DNA of 64,000 nucleotides from Tamarix chinensis (lineage: Eukaryota; Streptophyta; Magnoliopsida; Caryophyllales; Tamaricaceae): NCBI GenBank assembly GCA_030549775.1, contig CM060172.1:4857361-4921360 (forward strand). Reading direction: 5' to 3'. Both the position numbers and the translations under genes were made by a program. The notes below the pieces were generated by a model. It saw only the letters and a program-made list of their open reading frames with translations. It was not told the origin of the DNA and searched no databases. Positions 36,775-49,596 of this stretch are shown here, in pieces. Position 1 is the first letter of the stretch, and every line of letters starts with the position of its first letter.

Positions 36775-37790
36775 GTCACCAATCACCCTTCATAATTGTT
36801 ATACTTATCATAATTTTCATTTCGTTGGTTAGATTACCGAATTTCCCTTCTCCTTTGTTATAATTACTAAAATGCCCTTTAGTTGGATAAATTACCAAAA
36901 TACCCTTTTGCACTCTCATAATTCCCAGATTACCCTTATCCATTATTATAATTACCAAATTACCCTTACCCATTATCATAATTACCAAATTACACTTCTG
37001 TTGGTTAATTTACCAAATTACCCTTCTCCATTATCATAATTACCATTTTACCCTTCTCAAATATTATAATTACCATTTTCCATTATTATAAATACCAATT
37101 TACCTTTCTTCATAATTATAATTATTAATTTACCGTTCTTCATAATTATAATTACCAATTTACCCTTCTCCATTATTATTGATACCAATTCACCCTTTTC
37201 CATAATTATAATTATTAATTTACCCTTCCCTGTAATTATAAATACCAAATTACCCTTTACTATTATTATAATTACCACTTTATCCTTTTATTTACAAAAT
37301 TACTATTTTTGCCCTTTACTTTCAAAATTACTATTTTATCCTTTACTTCCAAAATTACCATTTTACCCCTTTTCATACAAAATTACTGTTTTACCCTTTA
37401 CCTCCAAAATTACCATTTTACCCCTTACTTCCAAAATTACCATTTTACCCCTTACTTCTAAAATTACAATAATATCCTTTTATTTATAAAATTACCATTT
37501 TACCCCTTACTTCCAAAGTTATCATTGTGCCCTTTACTTATAAAATTACCATTTTGCCCTTTACTTATAAAATTACCATATTGCCCTTTACTTCTAAAAT
37601 TAACATCTTTCCATTTACTTAAAATTCTAAAATTACCATTTTTTTCATTTACTTATAAAAGTTACCATATTGGCCTTTACCTCTGAAACTACCATAATAC
37701 CCCTTTTACTTATAAATTACAAATTTTATCATTTTACTTATAAAATTATCATTTTACACTTTTCTTCTGAATTGCCATCTTGCCCCCTTA
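36775..37790. repeat. About 26-30-bp minisatellite in solo LTR D
   Basis: More than thirty diverged units of the type taccctt-tccattattata-attaccaaat, changing gradually to aaattaccattttacccctt-acttcc. It occupies the position that holds an unrelated 20-bp and 28-bp array in solo LTR A. The repetitive minus-strand open frames here (36,776-36,988 and 37,057-37,278) are translations of the array. Confidence 0.85.
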
Positions 37791-38469
37791 TTACACCATT
37801 TTTATTAAATTAACATCACTACATGGAATAGTAATATTAATACTCCATTCACAATATCCAACTCCTCCAACTACTATATTTTAATATAATACTTATTAGC
37901 ACCCACACATATTAGGCCACATTCTTACACAAGACATATTACTAAAATGCCCCTATGGCTCACAATAATACTATTCATGCATAAATGGTCACAATAATAT
38001 AATATAACATGGATAAGTACTTAAAAATTTTATTAATAGCCAAACTCTTTCCTTAAGCAATATTTCCACACATAGCACATAAATTAGCATACTTTCCTTT
38101 TTATTAATCAATACAAGCAAATATATATATTAAATTAACAAATATATAACAAGCATAATAACGTATTAAAAATCCTAATGTGCTAACATACGTTTATCCA
38201 TGCATTTAAGTGGGGTTTAACAATTACCTTAGATCTCATAAAAATTGAACCTTACCGGTATCTCAGTTAAATATTCAAGCTTTAATTAGAAAAATCAGCA
38301 TCTAAAAATAATACCAATATTTATCACATTAGAAATAAAGAAACCGAAAGTATAAGACTTTATAAAACTTAATTAATGAAATACTTAACTTAAATATTAT
38401 TTAACCTTAAAATTACTAACCAAAATAAACCAAAAATGCATTAACTCATGCTACTCATGCAGCATGGGC

Positions 38470-39740
38470 TGCATGCAAAAATAAAAAGAGGAAGGCTCGA
38501 AGAGGGGTGAAGGAAAAGGGATGATGGGTTATTTTTGGGTTGGGGTCTTTAGGCTAGGAAAGAGGGTAGATGGGGGAGGATTTAAGGCAAAGGAAGGGTG
38601 CAGGAGTGAAGAGGGGGTGTAGTTGATGGTTGGGGATGGGTTGTTGGCGGCCAAGGGCGGCGGAGGCGGAGGCGGCGAAGTGGGCCGTAGGAGTGGATGG
38701 GGCTGAGAAGGAACGAAAAGAGAGGAGAAAAATGAAGAGGTATGGGGGCTAGTTTTGAGAAAAGGAGGCGTGGGTGGTAGAGGAGGTTGCAGGGAGTGGA
38801 TTGGTGGTTTGGGTGGTGGCAGAGGCGGACGGACGGTGGCGAACATAGGGGTTGCAGGGTGTTACCGATAAGGGGAGAAAAGGATGGGGGAGGAAGAAGG
38901 GACTGTAGGGGGCTCAAGGGGGTATTGTGGTGGTTCGGGGGTGGTATGAGGTGGCAGGAGGTACTGCAGGTGGTCGGTGTGGCAGAGGAAGCAACAGAGG
39001 GGCGGTGGTGCACAAAATAGGGATGGAAATTAAAGGAGAAGAAAATGAGATGAAGGAGGTTGGGGAAGGTAAGGCTCGAAAAATGGGTCAGGAAAAGGGT
39101 TGAAGAGGAGAAGAAAAAGAAGGGGGAGGATAGGACAGGGTAGGTGGTCGGTCGGTGGTAGTGTTTAGGGTTGCTGGGAGGTGGTAGGGTGGCAAGGAGA
39201 GGGAGGGGAAGAAGGGAAAGGGAGAGCCATGCAGGTGAGGAGTGTATGGCTGGTTTGGCCCAAATGGTGAAAAAAAGGGATGGTGGAAGAGAGAGAGAGA
39301 GAGAGAGGTTGCAGTGGTGGCAGGTGGTGGTAGTAGGGTGGTGGCCGGCATACCCAAGGTGGCAAACATGGCGACGGGGAGAAGTCAGGGGTGTAATGGG
39401 TCAAGGCAGAAGGAGGAAGAAAGGAAGGGGAGTAGGCCGGCGTAGGGGAGAAAAAAAACGATGGGCTAGCCCTAGTAGAAGGGGAAAAAGAAAAGAAGGA
39501 AGGGCTGGGGCTGGGCTATGATGGGCGGACGAGGAGAGGAAGGGAAAGAAGGAGTGGGCTGTGCGGGAGGGCAAGGAATGAAGGAAGATGGGAGATGGGC
39601 TAGCGGCCTGGTCGCGCATAGGGGGGAAGGCAGGCCATGGCCTGGCGATCCGAAGGAGGAAAAAAAAGGAAAAGGAAGGAAAGGAGGAAAAAGGAGAAAG
39701 AGGAGAAAGAAAAGAAAAAGGGGGGAAAGAAAAAGGTAAA
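38470..39740. repeat. GC-rich purine-skewed island in solo LTR D
   Basis: G/A-rich on the plus strand, with GGCGG runs near 38,655-38,675 and a GA dinucleotide tract at about 39,289-39,309. Overlapping open frames on both strands (38,529-39,020 and 39,088-39,739) are proline/serine- or arginine/glycine-rich and have no domain. Homologous in position to 5,030-6,340. Confidence 0.75.
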
Positions 39741-40067
39741 ATAGGATAAATTAAAATAATTTAATTTATAAAATAATATAATGTAATTTTTTAGGTCATA
39801 AATTTATTTAATAATTTAATTTAATATAATTAAATATATGGGTTTAAAAAAGTTAATTTTAGTAAAACATTGGTTTCAAAAATTATTTAAATAAAATGAG
39901 TATAATAAAATTATAAAATATTTATTTTAGTTTATTAAATATTCCTAACTAAATTTATACAATTAAAAATCCATAAAATAATTAAACTATATAATTTTAA
40001 AAGCTAATTTATCCTAAATAAAAGCTATTTATTAAATTTTTGGTTTTTAAAATTTCAGGGGATTACA

Positions 40068-42585
40068 GCATGGTTCTTCAAGGACCAACGGGTGATATAG
40101 TCTTTTATTAGATTTGCGAGATTAAACCCTGTTTGAAGGTTTTGTCTAATATCACTCTTGGTAACCTTATTTGGAATAGGTATCTTATTTTCTTATGTAG
40201 TGTTTGTGATACTAAGGCTGATTAGATGAAATTAGAGTAGATATCATTGATTTAGGGATATTTGGATGTGTTTTCCAAGAAGATATCAAGTATGGTGTTG
40301 GTTTAAGATGCTAAGTTTACCATCAACTTGCTACTAGGGATAAAGCATGTGTCTAGGGCACCATACCATATGGGCCCCATATATATGAAGGAGATTAAGT
40401 ATATATTGATGGATTTGCTAAAGAAATGCTATATTCAATCAAATGTATCACCTAAGGATCACTAGCTCTCTTTATTAAAAAGAATGATTAGAGTTTGAGG
40501 TTTTGCATTGATTACTAAGGTTTGAATTAGGTCACGATGAAGAGCCATTATGTTCTTCCTTTCATTGATGATTTTTTTATCAACTCAAAGGGGATATAAT
40601 GTTTTCAATGACTGATCTTCTATTCAGCAAGCATCAAGTAAGCATCAATTAATAGGACACCCCAGAGATAGCTTTTAGGACTAAATAATATCATTATGAG
40701 TTCACGTTTATACCTTTTATATTCACTAATGTGTTAGTAAAATTCATGGATCTTATGAACCAAATCTTTATCCAATTTCTTATGGTGTTTATCGATGACA
40801 TATTCATCTACTGAAGAATCTGGGAGTAGCATGGGTAGCATCTAAGGTAGTCATTCACACTATTGATAATGCATTATTTGTACATGAAACTCTCTATGTG
40901 AGAGTCTTAGCTAGAGCAAGTCATTTTTATTGGACATGAGATTTTGAGGGATGGTATTCCAATGTATCCTTTAAAGATCAAGGTTGTTTTAAACCAACTA
41001 GTATCAACATCAATTAAAGAAGTCCATAGCGTTTTAGGTTTATATAGCTACTACCATAGCTTTTTCTAAGATTTCTCTATGATAGCAAAACCATCGACAA
41101 ATATTCTATATAATAATAAATATTTCTAGTGGGATGAGAAGTGTATATGAGTCTTTGAGGAGTTGTAGAGACAGTTAACTTTAGCCTTAGTTTGTATATC
41201 TCCTAGTAGACTAGATGATTTTAAAGTGTATAGTAATGCTTTAAACCATGGCTTGGGGTGTGTTTTGATGCACCAAGTGAAGGTAATATCTTATGATTCC
41301 CATCAATTTAAGCCACATGAGCATAAATATCCAAATTATGATTATAAGTTCATAACAATAGTGTTCACGTTGAAGATTTGGAGGCTTTACTTCTATGGCA
41401 TTAAATGTAAAACTTACACTAACCATAAGAGCCTCCAATTTATTTCCACTCAAAGAGAGCTAAACTTGAGGCATCATATATAGTTGGAGTCCAATGCGGG
41501 TGCACATACCCTTAGCATGAAAATACATATTCCATAAGCATAATCATGTTATTAGATCCATTATGTTTGTGAGGAGAAACATGTTAGTTACGACTAGTAT
41601 TTCAGAGACAACGATGAGTGCTCTCACCATCATTCATTCCATCTTTTATAAGATCCTATCTATTCAATTTGATGTTTTCAAGCTTAAGAGGATATAACAT
41701 GGTATTGCCAAGGGTAGATCCATATGATTTTAGAATCACAAGGATGGTGGTATCAAATATTTGGGAAGATGGGGTGTGCCATAGAGTTATGTAGAGATGA
41801 AGTAGAATATCCTTGAGGAAATTCATTATACACCTTATTTCATCTACCTTAGAGGGGATAAGTTATATAAATACCTAAAGAAGGTATATTAGTGGTCCAA
41901 TATGAAGTAAGATGTTGTAAAGTTTGTTTATATATGTTTGAATTGCCAAAAGGTTAACATTTAGCATAAAAGACCAATGAGATTAGTATAACAAGTTGAG
42001 ATCCTAAAATTGAAGAGGGATAGTATCTCCACAAAGTTTTTTGTTAGTCTTCTGAGGACTCAAAGTAGGTTTGATTTAATATAATTCATTATTAACCAAT
42101 TAACTAAGTCTATTGTTTTTTTTTTAATTGAAGTGACTTAGAATATAGAGCATATGGCTTGTGATTAACAAAAGCATGTGGTGAGATTACTTTGGGTACT
42201 CAAGTACATTATGTTGCATAGTGATTCAAGTATCTTGTTGCACTTATTATAGAATTTTCTTATCTTATTTGAGACTAAGATGTAGATGAGCATCTCTTGT
42301 CATCTAGCTACTGATGGTTAGATAGAGAGGATCATTCAGACCTTGGAAGATGTGCTCTAAGCATGTGTGATAGATTTTCGTGGTAGTTGGGAGGATTATA
42401 TAGATTTGATAAAGTTCTCTTTTAACACTAATTACTATACAAGTAAAGGGATAACACTATTTGAGGTCTTATACAAGAATAAGTGTTGCAATCCCATAAC
42501 CTACTGACATGGTTATGTTAGGATAAAATATGGTTAAGGAGGCTAAAAGAGAAAATTCAATGTATTGGTTGTGTGTAATACCTCA
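40068..42585 (+). pseudogene. Plus-strand chromovirus pol: RT, RNase H and integrase, truncated
   Basis: RT blocks: APYHMGPIYMKEIK and then LLKKCYIQSNVSP near 40,360-40,455, and motif C FIDD at 40,788-40,799. RNase H is the longest open part (41,226-41,483), with YSNALNHGLGCVL, HEHKYPNYDYK and YTNHKSLQF, following the family order. Its first Asp position reads Asn. Integrase: CLNCQKVNI near 41,935 (HHCC half), DG*IERIIQTLEDVL near 42,310, SWEDYIDLIKFSFNTNYY near 42,390. The frame ends shortly after MVKEAKREN at 42,585, where TGTAATACC starts, so chromodomain, polypurine tract and own 3' LTR are missing or displaced. Many stops. Confidence 0.78.
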
Positions 42586-43082
42586 AATTTTATAAGAGTA
42601 AAGGATTAAATAATGAGTTGTTTAGTAAATAAAAAATATATGTGCACCTTATAATAAAAATAATAATGTCAATTATGGCAACAAAATGAGACACAAAAAT
42701 TATTATTTAGAAGCTATTTTAATTAGCTAACCTACAATAAATTATATATAAATTATGGCAATATTTTAATTAATATTAAATATTTTAATTGTTGTTTTAT
42801 TACCCATAAATGCCTAAAAATATAAAATATCCTACCATCTCTCGTTTTTTTTTTCATTTTCTTTCCATATTTTTTCTTTTCATTTTCTCTAGTACTAATA
42901 TCGACCCAAACCCTAGTAATAATAATAATGGTCATATTAATAATATAAAATTTGTGGCCATAATGATACTTATAATAATAATGCTAGTAGAGATAATAGG
43001 TTAGTGATTATGAAAATTAACCAAAAGGATAAGTTAACCATAATAATATTCATAGTAGTAGTAGTAGTAGTAGTATTAGTAC

Positions 43083-43126
<44 letters not shown>

Positions 43127-43281
43127 GTGTCAATATTAATAATAATTTCCATCTTAAGAATAATACTATTGAAGGTCCTAGAAGTCATAATAGTAGTAGC
43201 CTTTGTTATAATATGGTCAAGTGTAATAGAATAATGATAATAATGATAATGATAGAAATGATGATGATGATGATGATGATG

Positions 43282-43350
<69 letters not shown>

Positions 43351-43623
43351 GAAGTAGTGATAGTAATAATGATAATAATTGAAAAGGGCAATAGTAATAT
43401 AAGAGTCCCAACATTTACGCTAATAATAAAAGTGATAATGGCCAAAGTTAGTATTAATAGTATTAGTAAGAAAATAACAGTAATAATAATGATAGTAATA
43501 GTATTAATAATAATAATAATAATAAAGGTAACTATATTAATACTAAAGTTGTAGCCTTTTAAATAATAATAATACCATAGTTATAAATATTTCTAAATTA
43601 GGTTAGATAATAAGAGTGATAAC

Positions 43624-43654
<31 letters not shown>

Positions 43655-44521
43655 GCGTAAAACTATTAATATTACTAAAAATTATTATCACTTATAAAAA
43701 AAAGAGTTTAAGGGCTGGGAAAAATAGAATACCACCTAGGGTTGTGGACGGGACCTGCGGCGGCGGCGGAGGAGGAAGAGAGGTGGAGAGATGGGGGTAT
43801 AGTCTAGAGGAGAGGGAATGAGGGGGTGGTGGTGGAAGGTGTCTCAGGTGGAGAGGGGTGGAATGGAGGTGGTGGTGCAGCTGAAAGTGGCGGCACACAG
43901 TGGGGGTTGTGGCGGTCGAAGGTGGTGGAAGATGGAGAAGGGAGAACAAAAGGGAGGCAGGGAGAAAGGTAAGTATGGGGAGGTAGAGGAGGCTCCCCCA
44001 GTTTTTTTGGAGGGTAGAGGTGGCATTAGCGACGGTGGAATTGGCAGTGGACGGCGGTGTAAAGGGCGGCAGGGGTTGAGGAGGGGTTGATTGGGAGGGT
44101 AACTTTGCAAGGCTGCGGTGGCTCATGAAAGGAAAATCAAGCGAGGATGGGGGTTTAGTTAAGTAGAGGATGATGCAAGGGACGATTCTATGGGTGCTTC
44201 AACCGGCAGCAACGGAATGCTCGTCTGACAGAGCGACGGCGAGAAGGGGGAAATTTTGAAATCAAAAACCCAATTAAGGTTGCCTATAGGGTATTTATTG
44301 GCCAATTGGGTGGGAAATGACAAGGGGAAGAAGACAAGAGGGGTGTAGGTACTATGCATGCCAGCCGATGGTGGCAATTGAGGCAGTTCTGCCATGGCAG
44401 GGCAGTAAGGTTGAGGGAAGAGGAAAGGGAAAGGGGCAAGGCACTCAGGAGAGGGGGAAGGCGTCGATGGGGGTCGAAATAATGAAAGACAACGACGGGA
44501 GAAGGAGGGAAGGACGGTAGG
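42586..44521. repeat. LTR sequence left of Athila, apparently chimeric
   Basis: The part from about 42,914 to 44,521 (trinucleotide tracts, then a purine-rich GGCGG island) has the order of minus-oriented LTRs. After the Athila insert it continues at 56,961-57,600, forming the left LTR of the minus-strand Tekay element. The first 330 bp (TGTAATACCTC, AT-rich, then T/C-rich tract) look instead like the start of a plus-oriented LTR and do not match the start of the element's right LTR at 62,494. Open frames here are isoleucine or proline/arginine runs from simple sequence. Confidence 0.55.
42914..43670. repeat. Trinucleotide tracts (AAT)n, (TAG)n, (GAT)n
   Basis: Long AAT tracts at about 43,083-43,126, 43,283-43,350 and 43,620-43,655, a TAG tract at 43,047-43,078 and a GAT tract at 43,258-43,282. 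These create poly-isoleucine/methionine frames that are not genes. Confidence 0.92.
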
Positions 44522-46086
44522 TGATGCACTGTCGTATATACAACAAATTTATTAAATAAATCCTAACTTCCAAATATGTAGTATATGGCAAGAAGGAGTC
44601 GAAACCATAAGGAATGACGTTTTAATCACTAATTTTACAATTGATGTTATAATGCTGTTTATAAAATTTCATTGATTATAATACTAAATCTAATTATACT
44701 AAGTTTTAATCACTATTTGACAAATAGGGAAGGAATGAATTAATGATGGAATCAGATTATCAAATGTTCGAGTAAGAAGAATGATTCTATATGATTTAAT
44801 GTTGACCTTTGGAAATTCATAATAACACATTCCTCTACTTTCTCTCAACCTTAATAAATTGAATATGCTCTCAATTTATTTCCTAACCATTTAATAACCT
44901 AGGTTACGAACGCTAGATTCAATTAATGGCAGCATTATGAATGGAAAGTAGCCAACTACAATCATAACCACATAAGCTCGGATTATGCAATTGCACGAAT
45001 TAATGGATAAGATTAACGATTAATCTTCTTGCTACTTTAGACAAATTAATTAAAAATTACGGGTTAATTGCATTGCCTTAGCAAAGATCAAGTTCTAAAC
45101 TAAATAGGTGATCAATCCAATTAGTTTAAAGTCTTAATCTATGATACGAAATCATTCAATTCGATCCATTAATTCAAATATATTTCATCTAGAATCAAAC
45201 ATTCAAAATATGCAATTGTATTTGAAACATAATTCCATCCTCAAATCATCCTACCCTGTTCGATTTACTCTAACATCTGCATATTTAAAAGTCACACTAT
45301 TACATACAAAGATTAAAAATTAATGCCGGCAACACATTCACAAAATCCACTAGTAGTATAATAAGATAACAATAGAACAAACAAAAGTATAATTGCAGAT
45401 AATCTACTTATATTAAACAAAAATGGAGAGACTTCAATTCATAAAGGAATAGAGAAGACTTATCAATTGAAGTGCAGGTTGTCAATTGATCACTAGAATT
45501 CAAGAAGATCAAAAAGTTGGAATTGTGCATTACATGTATATTCTACGGGAATAGAGGAAGAGAATACATTCGAAAATGTTTCAATCTCTGATAAAAAAAA
45601 CCCCCGAACCCTGTTCTGATAGAGGATATATCAGAAACAGATCGCATGGACAGTTACAATTTTTTAATGGAAACACAGTCCGTGTTTTGGAAACACGGGA
45701 CCTCCATTTTTTCTTCTAACTGCTATGCCGACAAATAGATTTTAAATCAATGCTCGATATATTTAACACGACCCGTGTTTATGAAACACGAGGGTACCGT
45801 GTTTTTGGTTCTTCCACCAATTTTTTCCTTTTGCAATTTCAGCATAGCTTCTCTTGGTGTATTTGCTTCCTTTCCAACTTTTCTCCCCTTGATTCAATGT
45901 TTCTTAATGTGTTCTTCACTTGATTTCTTCTTTTCATTGATTTCTCCTTGAATTTCCTAAATTTTTTTCTTTCTTGTAAAATCTATTCAAATGAGGAAAA
46001 CTCGATGAAAAGATTATTCTTATAAAATTAATGAGGGATAAATGAAATTTTTAAGCATGAAAATAATTTATAAATCTCATCTATCA
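44522..46086 (-). repeat. 3' LTR of Athila (1,565 bp)
   Basis: Starts TGATGCACTGTCGTATATAC, ends CTCATCTATCA on the plus strand. It contains an ACACGG...CCGTGTT motif cluster at about 45,670-45,800. It is about 430 bp longer than the other LTR because positions about 45,210-45,720 have only a rearranged counterpart there. The open frame at 45,141-45,323 is not a gene. Confidence 0.92.
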
Positions 46087-46100
46087 AATACCCCCATGCT
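46087..46100 (-). other. Athila polypurine tract
   Basis: On the minus strand, gcatgggggtatt directly precedes the 3' LTR start TGATAG. A few bases upstream lies ttgaggacaagcaatg, a string typical of the end of the internal region in Athila/Tat elements. Confidence 0.75.
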
Positions 46101-47725
46101 TGAATCATTGCTTGTCCTCAAGCAACATCATAACATGCACATGAATACATCAAGAAATGTAATTAGACTGGAATTATTCATGTACAAAGCTCAACACTGC
46201 AATGGGACTTAAAATACTTGTAAATCATGAAATCTCAATGATGAAAATATTTTTGGACCACACACCTAAATCACCTTACAAACAATCTTATCAAATGCTC
46301 AAACAATTAAGGAGTGAAAATTAAAATAGTCAGTATCTCATCATGCAAATTAGATTAAGACTAGTGAAATTCAAATTGGTAGGTTCTTGCTTTTGGTTTG
46401 TGAAAACACTCACTCTCATGTGTGTATAGTGTGATGTGGTTACTCTCAAAACTTCTCCAAATGATAATGATTGCCCATATGTTTGCCATTATTCTCAATT
46501 CGCCACTGCTGAAAAGAACTAAAGTATATAAGAATCAAAAGGTCATGAATTTGGTTGTAATGGGGCTAGGGTTTTAAGGTGAGATAGAATTTTTGGGATT
46601 GTGGCTAGACTCCATTAACTAGAGAAGAAAATTATATATACACCATATATATATATACATGGAGAATACAATCCTCCCCAAAATTCTTCTAAATGACCTT
46701 TTTTTTTAAATAACAAAAAAAAATTATGGCTCTTCAACCATATAAAGATTAAGAGATTTTTTTTTCAATTGAACCCCCATGCTTAGATTTAAACATATCA
46801 ACAAATATATTCCCGCAAAATTTATTGCTTCCTAGTTATAGAGTAGGGACGGAAAATTCATACGGGTATTAAGTTTTAATGAAGGTTAAATCAATAAAAT
46901 CAGTCTTAGGCTCAAAGGGGTTTATGCAAAGGAAAAATAATTTTTTAAGGTAAGCTTTTTGGTCTTTTGGTGTTAACATAGAAAGAAGAGTGCCTTCATC
47001 ATTTTCAGATATCCTAAAGTTCTATGCAGTCTTGAAGAGAATTAATGGAAAATTCTAGTTTCACATATCATTGGAGAGTACACACACAAGTAAAATATGT
47101 TTTGGATAAACAATGTATCCACTGATTAGGTCCAAGCGCTCACCATGGTGTATCTACCAATTTTTAATTCCATTTCATCTCATTCCTAGTCAATGCATGA
47201 TTTGATTCCTAACTATTCTAACTTTCTTTCCTTTACTATTATCACATTTTCAATTTCTGTTTTTAAGGTTTTCGGAAGATGTTGATCAAAACATACAATA
47301 AGTATGAAATTATCCTTTTCAAAAATATTTCAGTCCCATTACTTTGTTTTACTTCGTAAATGGATTAATCAAGTATAATACTTCCTGTTTTAAAACAAAC
47401 CAAACAACTAACACACAAAAGAGACAGGAAGTAATAAATTAAATCACTACCACTAGCATAAATATAAAAAAAAAACATCTACGAAGACTATTTCTACTTA
47501 AAAATTATCACAAGCCTACAAGTGCACTCCCTACTTATTATGTTCATTTTCCCCAATGAACAAACCCAAGAAAAAGAGGAAGAAGAGGATTCAAGAAGGA
47601 GATGGAGGTGGGTGTCGGTTCCCGAGATGAAACTCGTAAAGAGTTTTCATCATCTCCATCATTTGATTTTGATTGTGGCGAATGGAATCCAATTGGGAAT
47701 ACACTTGAGTTTGGAATTGGATATG
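46101..47725 (-). other. Athila 3' internal noncoding region
   Basis: Between the extra ORF and the polypurine tract, without recognisable coding sequence. AT-rich, with a short TATATA run near 46,635-46,660. Plus-strand frames at 47,522-47,907 are shadows of the extra ORF. Confidence 0.55.
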
Positions 47726-48847
47726 TCATTCCGGAACATAAGTTGAGGAAGAAGAGGAGCTGGCTTGGGTTTTCGGTGGTGGAGGCGGTGGTGCATGGTC
47801 ACCATGAGTCGGGATGGGATGCTCAATGGCTAGAGGGGCAGGGGCATCTTCGTCATCAATTGGCTGCCAATTCTGTGGGTTTAAAGGGTTGGTTTTGGCA
47901 GGGTTAGGCAGAGGGAAGTAAGCACATCCTTGGTAATCCAGATACCAAGCATTGCCTCTACGCTCGATAAGATGCGTAAGATGGCAATGTTCTATATCAA
48001 TGCGCATGCTCATGGCTTCGACGGGCATATCATCGAGAAAAGGTATGTCCAAGCTTAAACAGATGGTGGTAATTAAACCACCGATGACAATGTCACCCTA
48101 CTTAGAATTTCCTACCCTTTGAAATTGTTTCGCTAGAAAATAGGCGATATCAACAGAATAATGTTCTAGCATAGAATAGATGAAGAAAAGTTCAATTGAG
48201 TGAACCACCCCGGTACTATCTCCCCTCCCAAAAATGGTTGTAGCCAAAAGCCTTTGTATGTACCAGAAGATGAGATTAAAAATCCTGGAAGATTTGGCTT
48301 CTGAAATTCGGAAGGTATCGGGAGTAGGCATATTTGAGATATCACCTATTTTGGTGAAAGAATTGTTTGCATGGAACCAGGGTAGAATGAAACGGTAGCC
48401 CCTTGGAGGTAAAATAAAGATGTGTGCAAGTTCATGTAGGGCTAATTGTCTATCCTCATTGAAGAGGCAAAAAGAGACATACCCTTGGTTATTTTGAGTG
48501 TCACCAATGTCACCAACGTCAGCAAAAAGTTCAAAGGTACTTAAAAATTCTAATGTTAAGCGCTTATATGTATGATTGGTACAATAGATGAAATTATGCA
48601 AACCTACAATTCTAAGCATTTGTATTACTTGCTCATGAATGCCTAAGGTATGTAGACACCCATCATCTAAATACCTATTACCAATGATACGCTGTTGAGA
48701 CAAGTAATCATACCTTTGTTGTTGTTCCAGTGTAATAAAGATTATACCTAAATCATTGGGCCGGTTACGTTGGTGTCTTTGTTGAGTTGGTGACGATGGA
48801 GGCCTTGAAGATTCACCTTCGGACTGTTGTTTCTTTTTCGGTGCCAT
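47726..48847 (-). pseudogene. Athila extra ORF downstream of integrase (Athila ORF1 family)
   Basis: One reading frame starts MAPKKKQQSEGESSRPPSS at 48,847 and runs 249 codons to a TAG at 48,098-48,100. It continues in the same frame to 47,726, about 373 codons in all. The N-terminus is basic and serine-rich. The middle carries QRHQ...LEQQQRYDYLSQQRI, RYLDDGCL and LHELAHIF...GYRF segments; the C-terminus is acidic and proline-rich (APPPPPPKTQ). This position and layout match the ORF that Athila elements carry after pol, which Pfam calls the ATHILA ORF-1 family and which is sometimes described as envelope-like; its function is unknown. I see no signal peptide or convincing transmembrane helix. 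A single nonsense codon separates it from being open. Confidence 0.72.
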
Positions 48848-49596
48848 CTATACAACATATCGACATTAGAAAAGTGAGACAATTCGGGTTGTTGGCATGT
48901 GTAATATAGCACATAAACATATCTAATGCTTATTGAATTGGATGTTTAGAAGCATTTTCACAAACTCAAATTGCAGCATAAAGAATTTTTTTCCCCTTCA
49001 ATTACAGAGTCAGCATATCCCCTCACTTACAATTAATGTATGCAATGGCCAACATACAGCAATTTGGAAATGAAGTCAACACATATGCCCTAGTCTTGTA
49101 ATTAATCCATGGTTATAATTTGCAAGTGTTACAAAAAATGCACCCACACTTTTCAAACATATGGTCATAATCAATTTCCAAGGTAATTGGATCTGCACAA
49201 TATAGCACAAGTGAAGAAGAAGAAGCTTACTACTGCAGCAAGGTGGAAATTACCACTTACCTTAGGATTGTGAAGATAGGTGGGGGAAATGACAGAAAGA
49301 AGAGGGAGGATGCGTCGGAGGGTCAATTTCTACTAAAACCCTAAAGTAATTTACAGAAAATCGAACAATTATTGCACGAATTGAAGTTAGGGTTTTAGGA
49401 GAAGGTTTTTTTTCATTTTCTGCAATAGGATGACAGAAAACTGGGCGGAGAAAGAAAATTAAGGGTGGAGGATTAATGTAGAGGATGAATGTGGATATGA
49501 ATGGCTGGAATGGAAAGAATTTGTTGAGAAATGAAGGATTTCGAAGGGGGAAAACAGGTAAGGTGCGCAACAAAGATATGGTTGCGAAAGGGTTTA

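Larger units (their letters stand above)
34867..40067 (-). mobile_element. Solo LTR D, 5.20 kb, chromovirus family
   Basis: Exact target duplications GCATG at 34,862-34,866 and 40,068-40,072 flank a sequence starting TTTAACACC (the usual TGTAACACC with one change) and ending GGGATTACA. The plus-strand chromovirus runs from protease to RT across it. The first 170 bp align closely with the LTR at 62,494 onward ('ttcactactgaaaaatt', 'cttagtaccaga', 'ttccaataccaagtgctaag'). It holds the module block, a long minisatellite, a GC-rich purine island and an AT-rich end. There are no coding domains. Confidence 0.85.

Noticed and set aside
36776..37278. Repetitive MVIIIMGKGNLV-type proteins
   Set aside because: Translations of the 26-30-bp minisatellite in solo LTR D.
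38529..39739. Overlapping open frames of 70-143 codons as possible genes
   Set aside because: Biased composition inside solo LTR D. The frames differ from those of the homologous islands, so no protein is conserved.
43004..43554. Isoleucine-rich possible membrane proteins
   Set aside because: Translations of AAT, TAG and GAT tracts on both strands.
47522..47907. Plus-strand open frames opposite the Athila extra ORF
   Set aside because: Shadow frames. The minus-strand frame has the expected position and family pattern.
47726..48847. A true viral envelope gene making Athila an infectious retrovirus
   Set aside because: No signal peptide or clear transmembrane segments and one nonsense codon. 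The family's function is unknown, so only the positional description is kept.
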